Shown: in pieces, positions 18,130 to 26,857 of the stretch | Layout of the letters: each line of letters starts with the position of its first letter | Numbering within the stretch: the stretch's first letter is position 1 | Assembly (NCBI RefSeq): GCF_026262575.1 | Contig: NZ_JAPKFL010000014.1 | Coordinates: forward strand, 99,170 to 163,169 | Direction of reading: 5' to 3' | Length of the DNA stretch: 64,000 nucleotides | DNA from: Streptomyces marinisediminis | GTDB lineage: Bacteria > Actinomycetota > Actinomycetes > Streptomycetales > Streptomycetaceae | Position numbers and translations under genes: made by a program | Notes under the pieces: model-generated | The model's input: only the letters and a program-made list of their open reading frames with translations | What the model was told of the DNA's origin: nothing | The model's database searches: none

Positions 18130-20239
18130 GTGCGGGTGGCGCTCCCGGCGCGGCGGGGCGGCCCGCGGTGTTCCGGTCGGCGCCCATCGCCGCGCGCAGG
18201 TCGGTGAGCAGGGTGTGCAGCCGGGGCGAGGCCAGCAGCTCCTCCAGCGCGAGCGGCCGCCCGGCGCCGTCGGCGATCGGCAGCCGCCAGTTGGGGTACT
18301 CCAGCGAGGTGCCCGGCACGTTCTGCGGGCGCCGGTCGCCGACGCCGTCCGGCAGCCACACGCCCACCAGCCACGCCGGGGTGGCGGCCAGGAAGCGGTA
18401 GACGGCGCGGACGCGGGCGGCCTCGTCGCCGTGGCCGCCCTCCAGCAGCCCGAGCCGGGCGAAGAGCGCCAGCCACCGGGCACGCTCGGCGGCGTCGGCG
18501 GTGCGTGCGGTGCGCAGCGGCCCGCCGAGCAGCCCGAGTCGGTGGTGCAGCAGCACGTGGTCTCCGCTGAGCCGGGCGGCGGTGCTGGGCAGGTCGTGCG
18601 TGGTGGGCGTGGCCAGACAGGCCGCCCGCCAGCGGGCCGGGGGCAGCGGCTCGCCGCCGCCCGCCCAGTCGCGCTCGAACCACAGCACCGAGGTGCCCAG
18701 CACGCCGCGTCCGGCCAGCTCCTCGCGGACGCCGTCCTCGACCGTGCCGAGGTCCTCGCCGATGACCATCGCTTTGGCGCGGTGCGCCTCCAGGGTGAGG
18801 ACGGCGAGCATGGCGTCGGCGTCGTAGCGCACGTAGGTGCCCTCGGCGGGGGGCCGCCCCTCGGGCACCCACCACTGCCGGAACTGCCCCATGACGTGGT
18901 CGACGCGCAGCGCCCCGGCGTGCGCGAGCAGCCCGCGCAGCAGCTCCCGGTAGGGGCGGTAGCCGGTGGCGGCCAGCGCGTCGGGCCGCCAGGGCGGCAG
19001 GCCCCAGCTCTGGCCGGCCGCGTTGAAGGAGTCGGGCGGCGCGCCGACGGACATCCCGGCGGCCAGGGCGTCCTGCTGGGCCCAGGCGTCGGAGCCGGAG
19101 GGGTGCACGCCGACGGCCAGGTCGTGCACGAGGCCGACGCGCATCCCGGCGGCCTTCGCGGCGTGCTGGGCCTGGGCGAGCTGGGTGTCGGTGAGCCAGG
19201 CCAGCCAGCAGTGGAAGTCGACGCGGTCCAGGTGCTGGGCGCGGGCCCGGGCGGTGCGGGACGAGCGCGGGTCGTCCAGCCCGGCGGGCCAGGAGCGCCA
19301 GTCGGGGCCGTGCAGCTCGGCCAGGGCGCACCACAGCGCGTGGTCTTCCAGGGCGGTGCCCTGGCGGGCGAGGTAGGCGCAGTAGTCGGCCCGGCGGCCC
19401 GGGCTGAGCGGGACGGCGCGCAGCAGTTCCAGCGCGTCCCGCTTGAGGGCCCACACCGCGTCGCGGTCGATGTGGGCGTCCTTGCGCAGCACGCCGTCGC
19501 GCAGGTCCCGGGCGCGGGCGACGAGCCGGTCCATGCGGGCGCGGTCGGCGCCGTCGAGGTAGGCGTACTCGGGGACGTCCTCGACGCGCAGGTGCACCGG
19601 GTCGGCGAAGCGGCGGGAGGAGGGGCGGTAGGGGGACGGGTCGGTCCCCGCGCCGTCGGCCGCGGGGACGGCGGCGTGCAGCGGGTTGAGCTGGACGAAG
19701 CCGGCGTGCGCGGTGCGTCCGGCCCAGGTGGCCAGGTCGCGCAGGTCGGCGAGGTCGCCCATGCCCCAGGACCGGGCGGAGAGCGTCGAGTAGAGCTGGA
19801 CCAGGAGGCCGAAGTCCCGGCCCCGGGCCGCGGGTAACCGCGCGGGCGCGACGATCAGGGTGGCGCGGGCGGTGCGGCCGTCGGGGGCGTGCGCGTGCAG
19901 CGTGTGCACGCCGGGCGGCAGGTTCGGGTCGGCGGCGCGCTCCCGGCCGTCCTCGGTCTCGACCCGCAGGTCGGTGCCGGCCGGAACGGCCCGCGGGCCG
20001 GTCGGGAACGTCTTCCGACCGGCCCGCAGCACGACGGTGGGCGGCAGCAGGCGTGCGGCGGCCTGCGTGTCGCAATCTTCGAGGGCCTGGCGGACGGCGT
20101 CGGGGGTCGACGCGTCCACGCCGAGCGCGGCGAGGACGGTGACGACCGTCTCCTCGGGCACCTCCACCAGCCGGCCGGGGCCGGGGGCGTAGGAGGTGGC
20201 GACACCGTGTGCCGCGGCCAGCCGCGCCAGGCGGCCCAT
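18125..20239 (-). CDS. malQ: 4-alpha-glucanotransferase (amylomaltase)
   Basis: A 704-aa GH77 enzyme that transfers alpha-1,4-glucan segments between maltodextrins and glucose in maltose/glycogen metabolism. Catalytic blocks are present: nucleophile Asp near 447 in LRVDHVMGQFRQWW, acid/base Glu in VIGEDLG, and the transition-state Asp in TTHDLPS. The N-terminal 150 residues form the extra domain of long actinobacterial MalQ. The ATG start at 20239 overlaps the stop of the small upstream ORF as TGATG, which suggests translational coupling. The stop lies within a terminator stem. Confidence 0.95.
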   Translation of the reverse strand: MGRLARLAAAHGVATSYAPGPGRLVEVPEETVVTVLAALGVDASTPDAVRQALEDCDTQAAARLLPPTVVLRAGRKTFPTGPRAVPAGTDLRVETEDGRERAADPNLPPGVHTLHAHAPDGRTARATLIVAPARLPAARGRDFGLLVQLYSTLSARSWGMGDLADLRDLATWAGRTAHAGFVQLNPLHAAVPAADGAGTDPSPYRPSSRRFADPVHLRVEDVPEYAYLDGADRARMDRLVARARDLRDGVLRKDAHIDRDAVWALKRDALELLRAVPLSPGRRADYCAYLARQGTALEDHALWCALAELHGPDWRSWPAGLDDPRSSRTARARAQHLDRVDFHCWLAWLTDTQLAQAQHAAKAAGMRVGLVHDLAVGVHPSGSDAWAQQDALAAGMSVGAPPDSFNAAGQSWGLPPWRPDALAATGYRPYRELLRGLLAHAGALRVDHVMGQFRQWWVPEGRPPAEGTYVRYDADAMLAVLTLEAHRAKAMVIGEDLGTVEDGVREELAGRGVLGTSVLWFERDWAGGGEPLPPARWRAACLATPTTHDLPSTAARLSGDHVLLHHRLGLLGGPLRTARTADAAERARWLALFARLGLLEGGHGDEAARVRAVYRFLAATPAWLVGVWLPDGVGDRRPQNVPGTSLEYPNWRLPIADGAGRPLALEELLASPRLHTLLTDLRAAMGADRNTAGRPAAPGAPPAR

Positions 20240-20526
20240 CAGATCTCCGAGTACTCCGCGCCGAAGCCGGCCCCGGTGGGCTCGCTGGTCAGCGGCAGTT
20301 CGGCGGCGATGGGAAGTTCGCTCGTCAGGGGTGCGACGTCGGCGAGCGGTGGCTCACTGGTCAGCGGCGCCTCGAAGCAGCCGCACGAGCAGGAGCCGTC
20401 CAGCCCGGAGTCGAGTCCTTCCAGGGTGGCCAGGATCTGTTTGGAGGGGTCGCCCTCCTCCGCCCGTCCCTGCTGTCTGGGCACAGGGGCGACGGCGGTC
20501 TCGAGAAGTTCAGCGGACGCGGCCAC
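20239..20526 (-). CDS. Unrecognised 95-aa ORF with SCSCGC motif and PLTSE repeats
   Basis: I do not recognise this protein. A GTG start at 20526 has a strong GGAGG 5 nt upstream, and the stop shares a base with the malQ ATG (TGATG); both support translation. The N-terminal half is acidic/helical (VAASAELLETAVAPVPRQQG, KQILATLEGLDSGLDG), then comes SCSCGCFE with three closely spaced Cys, then three PLTSE repeats (APLTSEPPLAD, APLTSELPIA, LPLTSEPTG), and the chain ends GFGAEYSEI. The leader-like half plus Cys/Ser/Thr-rich half resembles a RiPP precursor, but no modifying enzyme is nearby. Metal binding or a MalQ-related role are alternatives. Confidence 0.55.
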   Translation of the reverse strand: MAASAELLETAVAPVPRQQGRAEEGDPSKQILATLEGLDSGLDGSCSCGCFEAPLTSEPPLADVAPLTSELPIAAELPLTSEPTGAGFGAEYSEI

Positions 20527-20760
20527 GGGGGCCTCCGTTCGATGGACGACAGACGGATCACCCGGTGCCCTACCCACTGCTGAAGCGGGCATCCACGTGC
20601 GCGACCGGAACGTGGCGCAGGTCACATCACGGGCGGACACCGGTCATTATGCGGTCTCGGGGCGCCACGGGCGTACGCCACGCGGCCGGACGGTCGTACA
20701 ACACCAGATTTTACGGCAGTCTCCGGCGAGTGCACCCGGCGGCACCTGGTGCCGTGCGCC

Positions 20761-20799
20761 GGTGTGGCCGCCCGCCGCGCTCCGGCGAGCGGCCACACC
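20761..20799. terminator. Hairpin terminator after the MarR gene
   Basis: An 11-bp stem (20761-20771 with 20789-20799) lies just beyond the 3' end of the minus-strand MarR gene. The rest of 20527-20815 shows no gene; it should hold the promoter of the 95-aa ORF and malQ. Confidence 0.6.
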
Positions 20800-20815
20800 C
20801 CGGCGTCGCCGCTGG

Positions 20816-21337
20816 TCACAGACGGAACCCGGGGTCACCGCCGACGTTGTGGATCATGCGGCGCAGCAGGCGGATGACGCCCGCGTACTCGGCGTCGTCG
20901 ATGCCCGCGCGGATCTGGCCGAGCGTGTCGGGCATCACCCGGTCCCACAGGTGGTCGACGGTGGCCGCGCCCTCCGGCGTCAGGTGCAGCCGCCGCTCGG
21001 CGTCCGCCCGGAGCAGGCCCCGAGCCAGCAGGTCGTCGACCTCCGCGCCGAGCCCGGAGACGTCGACGTAGGGGCGGCCCGCCGCGATGGTCTCGGTCAC
21101 CTCGGCCGCGGTGGCGCCCCCGGCGGCGCTGCGGACCCGGTTGACGATCCACCACTGCGGCTGGGAGATCCCGCCCTCGCGGCGCAGGGCGGCCCGGATG
21201 TGGCCGACGATCGCCTCGCCGGCGGCGCCCGTCCAGTAGCCCAGCGGCTGCTGCTGGAGCTCGGCGTCGGTGAACTCCGCCTCGGAGTACGGGGCGGACC
21301 CCGGGGCCTTCGGGGTCTTCGGTGCGGTGAACGGCAT
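20816..21337 (-). CDS. MarR-family transcriptional regulator
   Basis: A 173-aa protein with a winged helix-turn-helix layout. A helical N-terminus is followed by SQPQWWIVNRVRSAAGGATAAEVTETI (recognition region), a DDLLARGLLRADAERRLHLTPEGAATVDHLW wing (the classic MarR LxxxGLhxR...LTxxG pattern) and a C-terminal dimerisation helix. It probably binds DNA as a dimer and responds to a small ligand. The TSUP transporter gene lies upstream on the same strand, 85 bp away, but target genes cannot be deduced from sequence. Confidence 0.85.
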   Translation of the reverse strand: MPFTAPKTPKAPGSAPYSEAEFTDAELQQQPLGYWTGAAGEAIVGHIRAALRREGGISQPQWWIVNRVRSAAGGATAAEVTETIAAGRPYVDVSGLGAEVDDLLARGLLRADAERRLHLTPEGAATVDHLWDRVMPDTLGQIRAGIDDAEYAGVIRLLRRMIHNVGGDPGFRL

Positions 21338-21422
21338 GGCTCGGCTCCCCTCCCGACCGCGCGGTGCGCGCGGCCCGTGTGTGTCGGACGGGACGAACGT
21401 AAAAGTTGAAGCTAGATTGAAG

Positions 21423-22172
21423 TCAACCGAGGAGTCCGGGCAGCAGGAGCCACAGCCCCTTGCCGAGCGTGACGAGCCCGCCGCCGAGCGCGAGGGTGAA
21501 GATCACCTGGCGGGTGCGGCGCTCGGGCGTGCGGGCGGCGACGCGGTGGCCCACCAGCAGCCCGGCGCCCAGCGCCGCGCCCCACAGCAGCCAGGTCGGC
21601 CGGCTCAGCCCCGGCAGGCCCTTGGCGGCGATCGAGAAGACGTTGACCAGCAGCCCGTAGAACTGCGCGTTGGGCACGAACTCCCGCGCCGACCAGCCCG
21701 CGTTGGCGGCGTAGAGCGAGACGGCCGGGCCGCCCAGCCCGGCGGAGGAGTTCATGAACCCGCTGGCGGCACCCGCCGCGAGCGCTCCGCCCGTGCCGCG
21801 CAACGCGGGCATCCGCACCCCGCTCAGCAGCAGGAGCACCAGGGCGCTCAGCAGCGCGCCCAGGCCCGTCAGCAGCACCGGCTCGGGCAGGGACCGGGCC
21901 ACGGCCGCGCCGAGCGGCACCGTCAGCGCCGCGGCGGCGACGAGCGGCACCATCGCCCGCAGCCGCACCCCGCGCCACGTGACGAGCAGGCCGAGCCCGC
22001 TGATCGCCACGCCCGCGCAGTTGGCCAGCACGACCCCGTCCACGGGGCCGACCAGCAACACCAGGAAGGGGGCCGCCACCAGTCCGAAGCCGATGCCCGC
22101 CATCCGCTGCACGGCCGCGCCGAAGAGCACGATGCCGCCGAGGAGGGGAAGGAAAGCCCAGCTACTCGCCAC
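21423..22172 (-). CDS. Sulfite exporter TauE/SafE (TSUP) family membrane protein
   Basis: A 249-aa integral membrane protein with about seven to eight hydrophobic segments. It has the TSUP N-terminal block GGIVLFGAAVQRMAGIGFGLVAAP and the matching second-half block MNSSAGLGGPAVSLYAA, the internal duplication typical of this family. TSUP members export sulfite, sulfonates or related organic anions; the substrate here is unknown. The gene ends 85 bp before the MarR gene in the same direction, so the regulator might respond to the same compound. That link is inference. Confidence 0.8.
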   Translation of the reverse strand: MASSWAFLPLLGGIVLFGAAVQRMAGIGFGLVAAPFLVLLVGPVDGVVLANCAGVAISGLGLLVTWRGVRLRAMVPLVAAAALTVPLGAAVARSLPEPVLLTGLGALLSALVLLLLSGVRMPALRGTGGALAAGAASGFMNSSAGLGGPAVSLYAANAGWSAREFVPNAQFYGLLVNVFSIAAKGLPGLSRPTWLLWGAALGAGLLVGHRVAARTPERRTRQVIFTLALGGGLVTLGKGLWLLLPGLLG

Positions 22173-22360
22173 GCCAGGAGGCTATGCCGCGCGCGGCACG
22201 CGGCGGCCCGGGGGGGGTGGTGCCGGGTCGCGCGCTCCACGGTGCCCCGGTCCGGGAGCGTCCCGGCCGGGGGCGGGTGGGGCCGCGCCGTCGTCGGCCG
22301 TCGCCCGGCGCCGCCCAGCGGCGTCCGCCGCCCCGTCGTGCGGCCGTCGTGCGGCCGTCG

Positions 22361-23392
22361 TCAGGCGCGCAGGGCGCGGCGCGCGGCGGCGTGGGCGGCC
22401 GGCGGTGCGGCCACCGCGTCGAGGGCCAGGAGGGCCGCGCCGAGCACCGGTGGCGCGGTGAGCACCACCACCTCGGCGCGGGGGGCTTCGGCGGCCAGCC
22501 GCGCCACCACGCGCTCGTGCAGCCGCGGATGCCGGGCCGCGACGACGCTGCCGCCGAGGAACACCGGCGTCGGCTCCGCCAGCAGCGACAGGCGCGTGAG
22601 GCTGACGCGGGCCAGGGCCACGATCTCGTCCGCCTGCCGGTCCACCAGCGCCCCGGCCACCGCGTCCCCGGCCGCGGCCAGGGCGAACACCGTGGGGGCC
22701 AGCTCCAGCCGCCGCTCGGCCGGGACGTCGCCGAAGTGCAGCGCCTCGATCAGCTCCGCCATCGCGGCCAGGCCGAAATGGGCGGGGAGCGCGTCGGCGA
22801 GCGCGGTGGGCGCGCCCCGGCCGTCGGCCGCCCGCGCCGCGTGCCACAGCGCCTCCTCGGCCAGCCCCGCGCCGCCGCCCCAGTCGCCGGAGGCCCGGCC
22901 CAGCGCGGCGAAGCGGTGCGTGCGCCCGTCGGCGGCCCGGCCGACGCAGTTGACGCCCGCGCCGCACACCACGGCGACCCCGTGCCGCACCGAGCCGTCG
23001 TCGGGCAGTCCGGCGCGCAGCACGGCGAACGTGTCGTTGACGACCTCGGTGCTCCGTGCCCAGCCCGCCGCCGCCACGGCGGCCGCCAGCTCGCGCTCCT
23101 CGCGCGGCAGGTCCGCGTTGGCCAGGCAGGCGGTGACGTGGCGCACGGGGCCGGGACCGGGGCGGGCCCCGGGGCCGGGACCGGCGCCGCCGTCGGTCAG
23201 GGCGGCCCGGACGGGCGCGGCCAGCCCCGCCACCGCCCGTTCGGCCCCGTCCGCGGTGCCCACGGCCGGGCGGAAGCCGCCGCCCCGGGAGCGTCCTCGC
23301 AGCGTGCCGTCCAGACCGACGGCCACGACCTCGGTCTTGCTGTTCCCCGCGTCCAGCGCCAGTACGACCGGGCCGGGGCCGCTCAGGCCCAC
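22361..23392 (-). CDS. BadF/BadG-type N-acetylglucosamine kinase-like protein
   Basis: A 343-aa ASKHA-fold sugar kinase. The N-terminal phosphate-1 motif is DAGNSKTEVV (about 14-23), with further family blocks GAGVNCVGRAADGR and ALGRASGDWGGGAGLAEEAL. The GTG start at 23392 overlaps the 3' end of the GH4 gene by 10 nt, so the pair is one operon. Together with the GH4 enzyme and the DasR-like operator upstream it probably phosphorylates amino sugars or other sugars released from oligosaccharides. The exact substrate is unproven. Confidence 0.8.
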   Translation of the reverse strand: MGLSGPGPVVLALDAGNSKTEVVAVGLDGTLRGRSRGGGFRPAVGTADGAERAVAGLAAPVRAALTDGGAGPGPGARPGPGPVRHVTACLANADLPREERELAAAVAAAGWARSTEVVNDTFAVLRAGLPDDGSVRHGVAVVCGAGVNCVGRAADGRTHRFAALGRASGDWGGGAGLAEEALWHAARAADGRGAPTALADALPAHFGLAAMAELIEALHFGDVPAERRLELAPTVFALAAAGDAVAGALVDRQADEIVALARVSLTRLSLLAEPTPVFLGGSVVAARHPRLHERVVARLAAEAPRAEVVVLTAPPVLGAALLALDAVAAPPAAHAAARRALRA

Positions 23393-24720
23393 GGCAGGTG
23401 CGCCCGGTTGTGCGCGATCAGCCGGTCCGTGAGCGCCTCGGCCCGGTCGTACTGGCCGATCAGCGGATGCGCCAGCAGCGCGGCGAAGACCCGCTCGCGC
23501 CCGCCGTGCAGCGCGGCGTCGAGCGCGAGGTGCTCGTAGACGGTGACGTGCGCGACGAGCCCCGCGTGCGCGGGCGGCAGCGGGGGCGCGGCCAGCGGCA
23601 CGGCACCGTGCGCGGTGACCCGGGCCGGCACCTCGACCACGGCGTCGTCCGGCAGGAACGGCAGGGTGCCGTCGTTGCGGACGTTCACGACCTGCACGGG
23701 CTGCACGACCTGCACGGGCTGCACCGGCTCCCCGCCCTGAGCGCCCTCCCCGCCCCGGGCGCCGCCGCCGTCGCGCCCCGCCGTGCCCAGCAGCGCTGCG
23801 GCCAGCGCGACGGCCGCCTCCGAGTAGTAGGCGCCGCCGCGCTCGGCGAGCAGCGCGGGCTTCTCCGCCAGCGCCGGGTCCGCGTACATCTCCAGCAGCC
23901 GCTCCTCCATCGCGGCGACCTCGGCCGCGCGCGGGGGCTGGCGGCGCAGCTCCGCGACGACCTCGTCGTGGGCGTAGAAGTAGCGCAGGTAGTAGGAGGG
24001 GACGACGCCGAGCCGGTCGAGCAGCGGGCGCGGCAGCCGCAGCCGCTCGGCGATCCGCTCCCCGTGCCCGGCGAGCAGGCCGGGCAGCAGGTCGGGCCCG
24101 TCGGGGCCGCCCCGGCGCACGGCCAGCTCCCAGGTGAGGTGGTTGAGCCCGTAGTGGTCCAGGTGGAGGTCCTCGGGCGGCAGGTCGAGCAGGTCCGCGA
24201 AGGTGCGCTGGAGCCCGATGGCGACGTTGCACAGCCCGACGGCCCGGTGCCCGGCCTGGAGCAGCGCCCGGGTGACGATGCCCACGGGGTTGGTGAAGTC
24301 GATGATCCAGGCCCCCGGGCTGACCCGGCGCACGGTCTCGGCGACGTCCAGCGCGACGGGCACCGTGCGCAGCGCCTTGGCGAGCCCGCCGGCCCCGGTG
24401 GTCTCCTGGCCGACGCAGCCGCACTCCAGCGGCCACGTCTCGTCGCCGTGCCGGGCCGCCTGGCCGCCGACCCGGAGCTGGACGAGCACGGCCGCCGCGC
24501 CGTCGGCCGCCCGGGTGAGGTCGTCGGTCAGGACCACCCGCGCGGGGTGGCCCCGCCGGGCGAGGATGCGCCGGGCGAGGCCGCCGACGAGCTCCAGCCG
24601 GTCGCGGGCCGGATCGACGAGCGCGAGCTCGGTGACCGGCAGGGTGCGGCTGAGCCGCGCCAGCCCGTCCACCAGTTCCGGCGTGTACGTCGAACCCCCG
24701 CCGACGACGGCGATCTTCAC
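23383..24720 (-). CDS. Glycoside hydrolase family 4, 6-phospho-beta-glucosidase-like
   Basis: A 445-aa NAD- and metal-dependent GH4 enzyme. The Rossmann motif VVGGGSTYTPE starts at residue 5, and metal ligands Cys164 (GLCNVAIG) and His194 (YGLNHLTW) are conserved; DFTNPVGIVT is another family block. Near residues 320-345 there is a low-complexity insert with an 18-bp tandem repeat encoding QPVQVV, in a loop that varies among homologues. GTG start with GAGGGGAGC upstream. It hydrolyses phosphorylated beta-glycosides by an NAD-mediated redox mechanism. First gene of an operon with the sugar kinase, behind a DasR-like site. Confidence 0.88.
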   Translation of the reverse strand: MKIAVVGGGSTYTPELVDGLARLSRTLPVTELALVDPARDRLELVGGLARRILARRGHPARVVLTDDLTRAADGAAAVLVQLRVGGQAARHGDETWPLECGCVGQETTGAGGLAKALRTVPVALDVAETVRRVSPGAWIIDFTNPVGIVTRALLQAGHRAVGLCNVAIGLQRTFADLLDLPPEDLHLDHYGLNHLTWELAVRRGGPDGPDLLPGLLAGHGERIAERLRLPRPLLDRLGVVPSYYLRYFYAHDEVVAELRRQPPRAAEVAAMEERLLEMYADPALAEKPALLAERGGAYYSEAAVALAAALLGTAGRDGGGARGGEGAQGGEPVQPVQVVQPVQVVNVRNDGTLPFLPDDAVVEVPARVTAHGAVPLAAPPLPPAHAGLVAHVTVYEHLALDAALHGGRERVFAALLAHPLIGQYDRAEALTDRLIAHNRAHLPWA

Positions 24721-24744
24721 GGCGCGCTCCCCTCGTGGCCGTCA

Positions 24745-24760
24745 ATTGGTCCAGACCATA
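24745..24760. promoter_or_regulatory. DasR-responsive element (dre)-like operator
   Basis: ATTGGTCCAGACCATA matches the dre consensus ACTGGTCTAGACCACT at 12 of 16 positions and keeps the palindromic TGGTC/GACCA core. It lies 24 bp before the GH4 start. DasR is the GntR-family GlcNAc-responsive repressor of Streptomyces. Control of the GH4-kinase operon by DasR or a close paralogue is inferred. Confidence 0.7.
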
Positions 24761-24852
24761 AGCGGCCGCCGCCGCGCGGTCAACGCCGCGTGACCGGGCC
24801 CGCACGGCGCGCGCCGCACGGGCCGTGGCACCCCGCGCCGCGCGGCGGGCGC

Positions 24853-25776
24853 TCACCGCTTCTCCAGGGCCAGCCCCTCGTCGTCGACGAGCGGCACGCC
24901 GGCCGCGTCCAGGGCCCGCTTGAGGCGCCAGCGCAGCTCCCGGGCAGCGCCGAGGGCGGCACCCGGCATGGTGCGCACCGAGACCCGGACCGTCATGGAC
25001 TCCATCGTGACCGTGTCCAGGCCCAGCACCTCCACGGGCCCCCACAGCTTCTCGTCCCACGGCGCGGTGGCGGCCATCTCCCGCCCGGCCTCCGCGACGA
25101 CCTCGCGCACCCGGTCCAGGTCCTCGTCCGCCCGGATCTGGACGTCCACGCCCGCCGTGGCCCACCCCTGGCTCAGATTGCCCACGCGCTTGATCTCGCC
25201 GTTGCGCACGTACCAGATCTCGCCCTCGTCGCCGCGCAGCTTCGTCACCCGCAGCCCGATCTCCAGCACCGTGCCGACCGCCTCCCCGGCGTCCACCCGG
25301 TCGCCGACGCCGTACTGGTCTTCCAGCAGGATGAACATGCCGGTGAGCACGTCCATCACCAGGTTGCGGGCGCCGAAGCCGAGCGCGACGCCCGCGACGC
25401 CGGCGCTGGCCAGCAGCGGCCCCAGGTTGATGTCGAGGACGGCCAGCACGGTCAGCGCCGCCGTGCCCAGGATGAGGAACGACGCGACGCTGCGCAGGAC
25501 CGACCCGATCGCCTCCGAGCGCTGCCGCCGGCGTTCGGCGTTGATCAGCAGGCTGCCGAAGCCGCCGCCCGGGGCGGAGCCCTCCTCGGCGTTGCGGTTC
25601 ATCCGGGCCACCAGGCGGGTGATCGTGCGGCGCACGACCACCCGCAGCACCAGGGCGATCACCACCACGAGCACGATGCGCAGACCCGCGCCCAGCCAGG
25701 CCTCCCAGTTGCTCTGGACCCACCCCGCCGCCTCGTCCGCACGCCGCCCGGCGTCGTTCATGGCATCCACGGCCAC
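24853..25776 (-). CDS. Small-conductance mechanosensitive channel, MscS family
   Basis: A 307-aa membrane protein. The first transmembrane helix (about 28-50) and a second near 95-112 are followed by the pore-lining TM3 with Gly/Ala packing, GPLLASAGVAGVALGFGARNL, the MscS signature. The cytoplasmic beta domain (EDQYGVGDRVDAGEAVGTV) and C-terminal alpha/beta cage domain follow. It should open under membrane tension and release osmolytes. Possible starts are GTG 25776, GTG 25770 and ATG 25761. The MITE-like element begins immediately upstream of its start. Confidence 0.9.
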   Translation of the reverse strand: MAVDAMNDAGRRADEAAGWVQSNWEAWLGAGLRIVLVVVIALVLRVVVRRTITRLVARMNRNAEEGSAPGGGFGSLLINAERRRQRSEAIGSVLRSVASFLILGTAALTVLAVLDINLGPLLASAGVAGVALGFGARNLVMDVLTGMFILLEDQYGVGDRVDAGEAVGTVLEIGLRVTKLRGDEGEIWYVRNGEIKRVGNLSQGWATAGVDVQIRADEDLDRVREVVAEAGREMAATAPWDEKLWGPVEVLGLDTVTMESMTVRVSVRTMPGAALGAARELRWRLKRALDAAGVPLVDDEGLALEKR

Positions 25777-25779
25777 AGC

Positions 25780-25947
25780 CTAGTGCCGCGTCAGTCAGGG
25801 TTTGCCCGTCAAGGAGCGGCGTCCGGTGCGGTGCATCGCAAGGCGCCGGATCGGCCTCGTAGTGGGCCTACTCGGTCGATTCGGCAACGCCGCGAGGCGC
25901 CGTGCCGGGCGTCGCGACAGGGCAAACCCTGGCTGATGCGGCACTAG
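25780..25947. mobile_element. MITE-like element with 28-bp terminal inverted repeats
   Basis: The ends 25780-25807 and 25920-25947 are inverted repeats with only two mismatches in 28 (CTAGTGCCGC[G/A]TCAG...). Both ends carry CTAG, which fits a 4-bp YTAR target duplication of the kind made by IS5- or IS701-type elements, leaving a 160-bp body. The interior is itself an imperfect palindrome and encodes no transposase, so it would need one in trans. It fills nearly half of the 375-bp gene-free gap 25777-26151; the remainder (25948-26151) should hold the HNH gene promoter. Confidence 0.7.
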
Positions 25948-26151
25948 GCACGCCCCGACGGGTGAACGCGGCGCCGAAGCCGTCATCCGTCCGCGTGCTC
26001 GGGCTGAGCAGCGGCGTCCGACGGAGGGTGTGGTCAAGAACACGCGGGGCGCGTTGGCGGATCGTGGTGGCGCGCCGGGCCGGGCACGGGTGACACTGAG
26101 GGAGATCGTCCCGGCGCGAGCCACGTGCCGCAGGCGTACCAAGGAGGCACC

Positions 26152-26691
26152 GTGCCGCATGTCCTGGTCCTCAACGCGTCGTACGAGCCGCTCGGTGTCG
26201 TACCGCTCCGCCGCGCGCTCATCCTCGTCCTCAACGACAAGGCCGTCATCCTGGAGGACTCCGGCGCCCTGATGCACAGCGCGACCCGCGCCATCCCCGC
26301 ACCCAGCGTGGTCCGGCTCAAGCGCTTCGTGCGCGTGCCCTACCGGGGCCCCGTCCCGCTGACCCGGCGCGCGCTGTTCGCCCGGGACGGCGGCCGCTGC
26401 GCCTACTGCGGCCAGACGGCGACGAGCGTGGACCACGTCATCCCGCGCAGCCGGGGCGGCCAGCACGTGTGGGACAACGTCGTCGCGGCCTGCCGCCGGT
26501 GCAACCACGTCAAGGCGGATCGGCACATCACCGAGTTGGGCTGGCGGCTGCGCCACCAGCCCGCACCTCCGACCGGGCTGGCCTGGCGCATCATCGGCAC
26601 GGGCCATAGGGACCCACGCTGGCTGCCCTATCTCCAACCCTACGGCGCGGACGACGCGATGGCCCGGATCGACGGCAGGTCACCTGCCTGA
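26152..26691 (+). CDS. HNH endonuclease family protein
   Basis: A 179-aa protein with an HNH/zinc motif: CAYCG ... SVDHVIPRSRGGQHVWDN ... CRRCN, around residues 84-125. This gives the catalytic His, the Asn and two CxxC zinc pairs. The N-terminal half (HVLVLNASYEPLGVVPLRRA) is the conserved leader of a widespread actinobacterial HNH family whose biological role is not established. The start was set at GTG 26152 because AAGGAGG ends 4 nt before it; the frame is open to 26125. It stands alone, downstream of the MITE. Confidence 0.88.
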   Translation: MPHVLVLNASYEPLGVVPLRRALILVLNDKAVILEDSGALMHSATRAIPAPSVVRLKRFVRVPYRGPVPLTRRALFARDGGRCAYCGQTATSVDHVIPRSRGGQHVWDNVVAACRRCNHVKADRHITELGWRLRHQPAPPTGLAWRIIGTGHRDPRWLPYLQPYGADDAMARIDGRSPA

Positions 26692-26857
26692 TCCGGGCCT
26701 TCGCACGCGGGGCGCTCCGCGTGCGCCCGCACCGGCCAACGGGCCGCTCCGGCGGGCTCTTTCGGGTCCGACGGTGTCACCGCACGCTCCCCAGGGGCCA
26801 TACTGCTGCCCGTGACCGGGGTGATGTTACGAGTGACCGAGGGGGAGGTCCCATACC

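Noticed and set aside
20239..20640. Using the longer 133-aa version of the ORF upstream of malQ
   Set aside because: The first 38 residues have no ribosome-binding site and look like intergenic translation; GTG 20526 has GGAGG at 5 nt.
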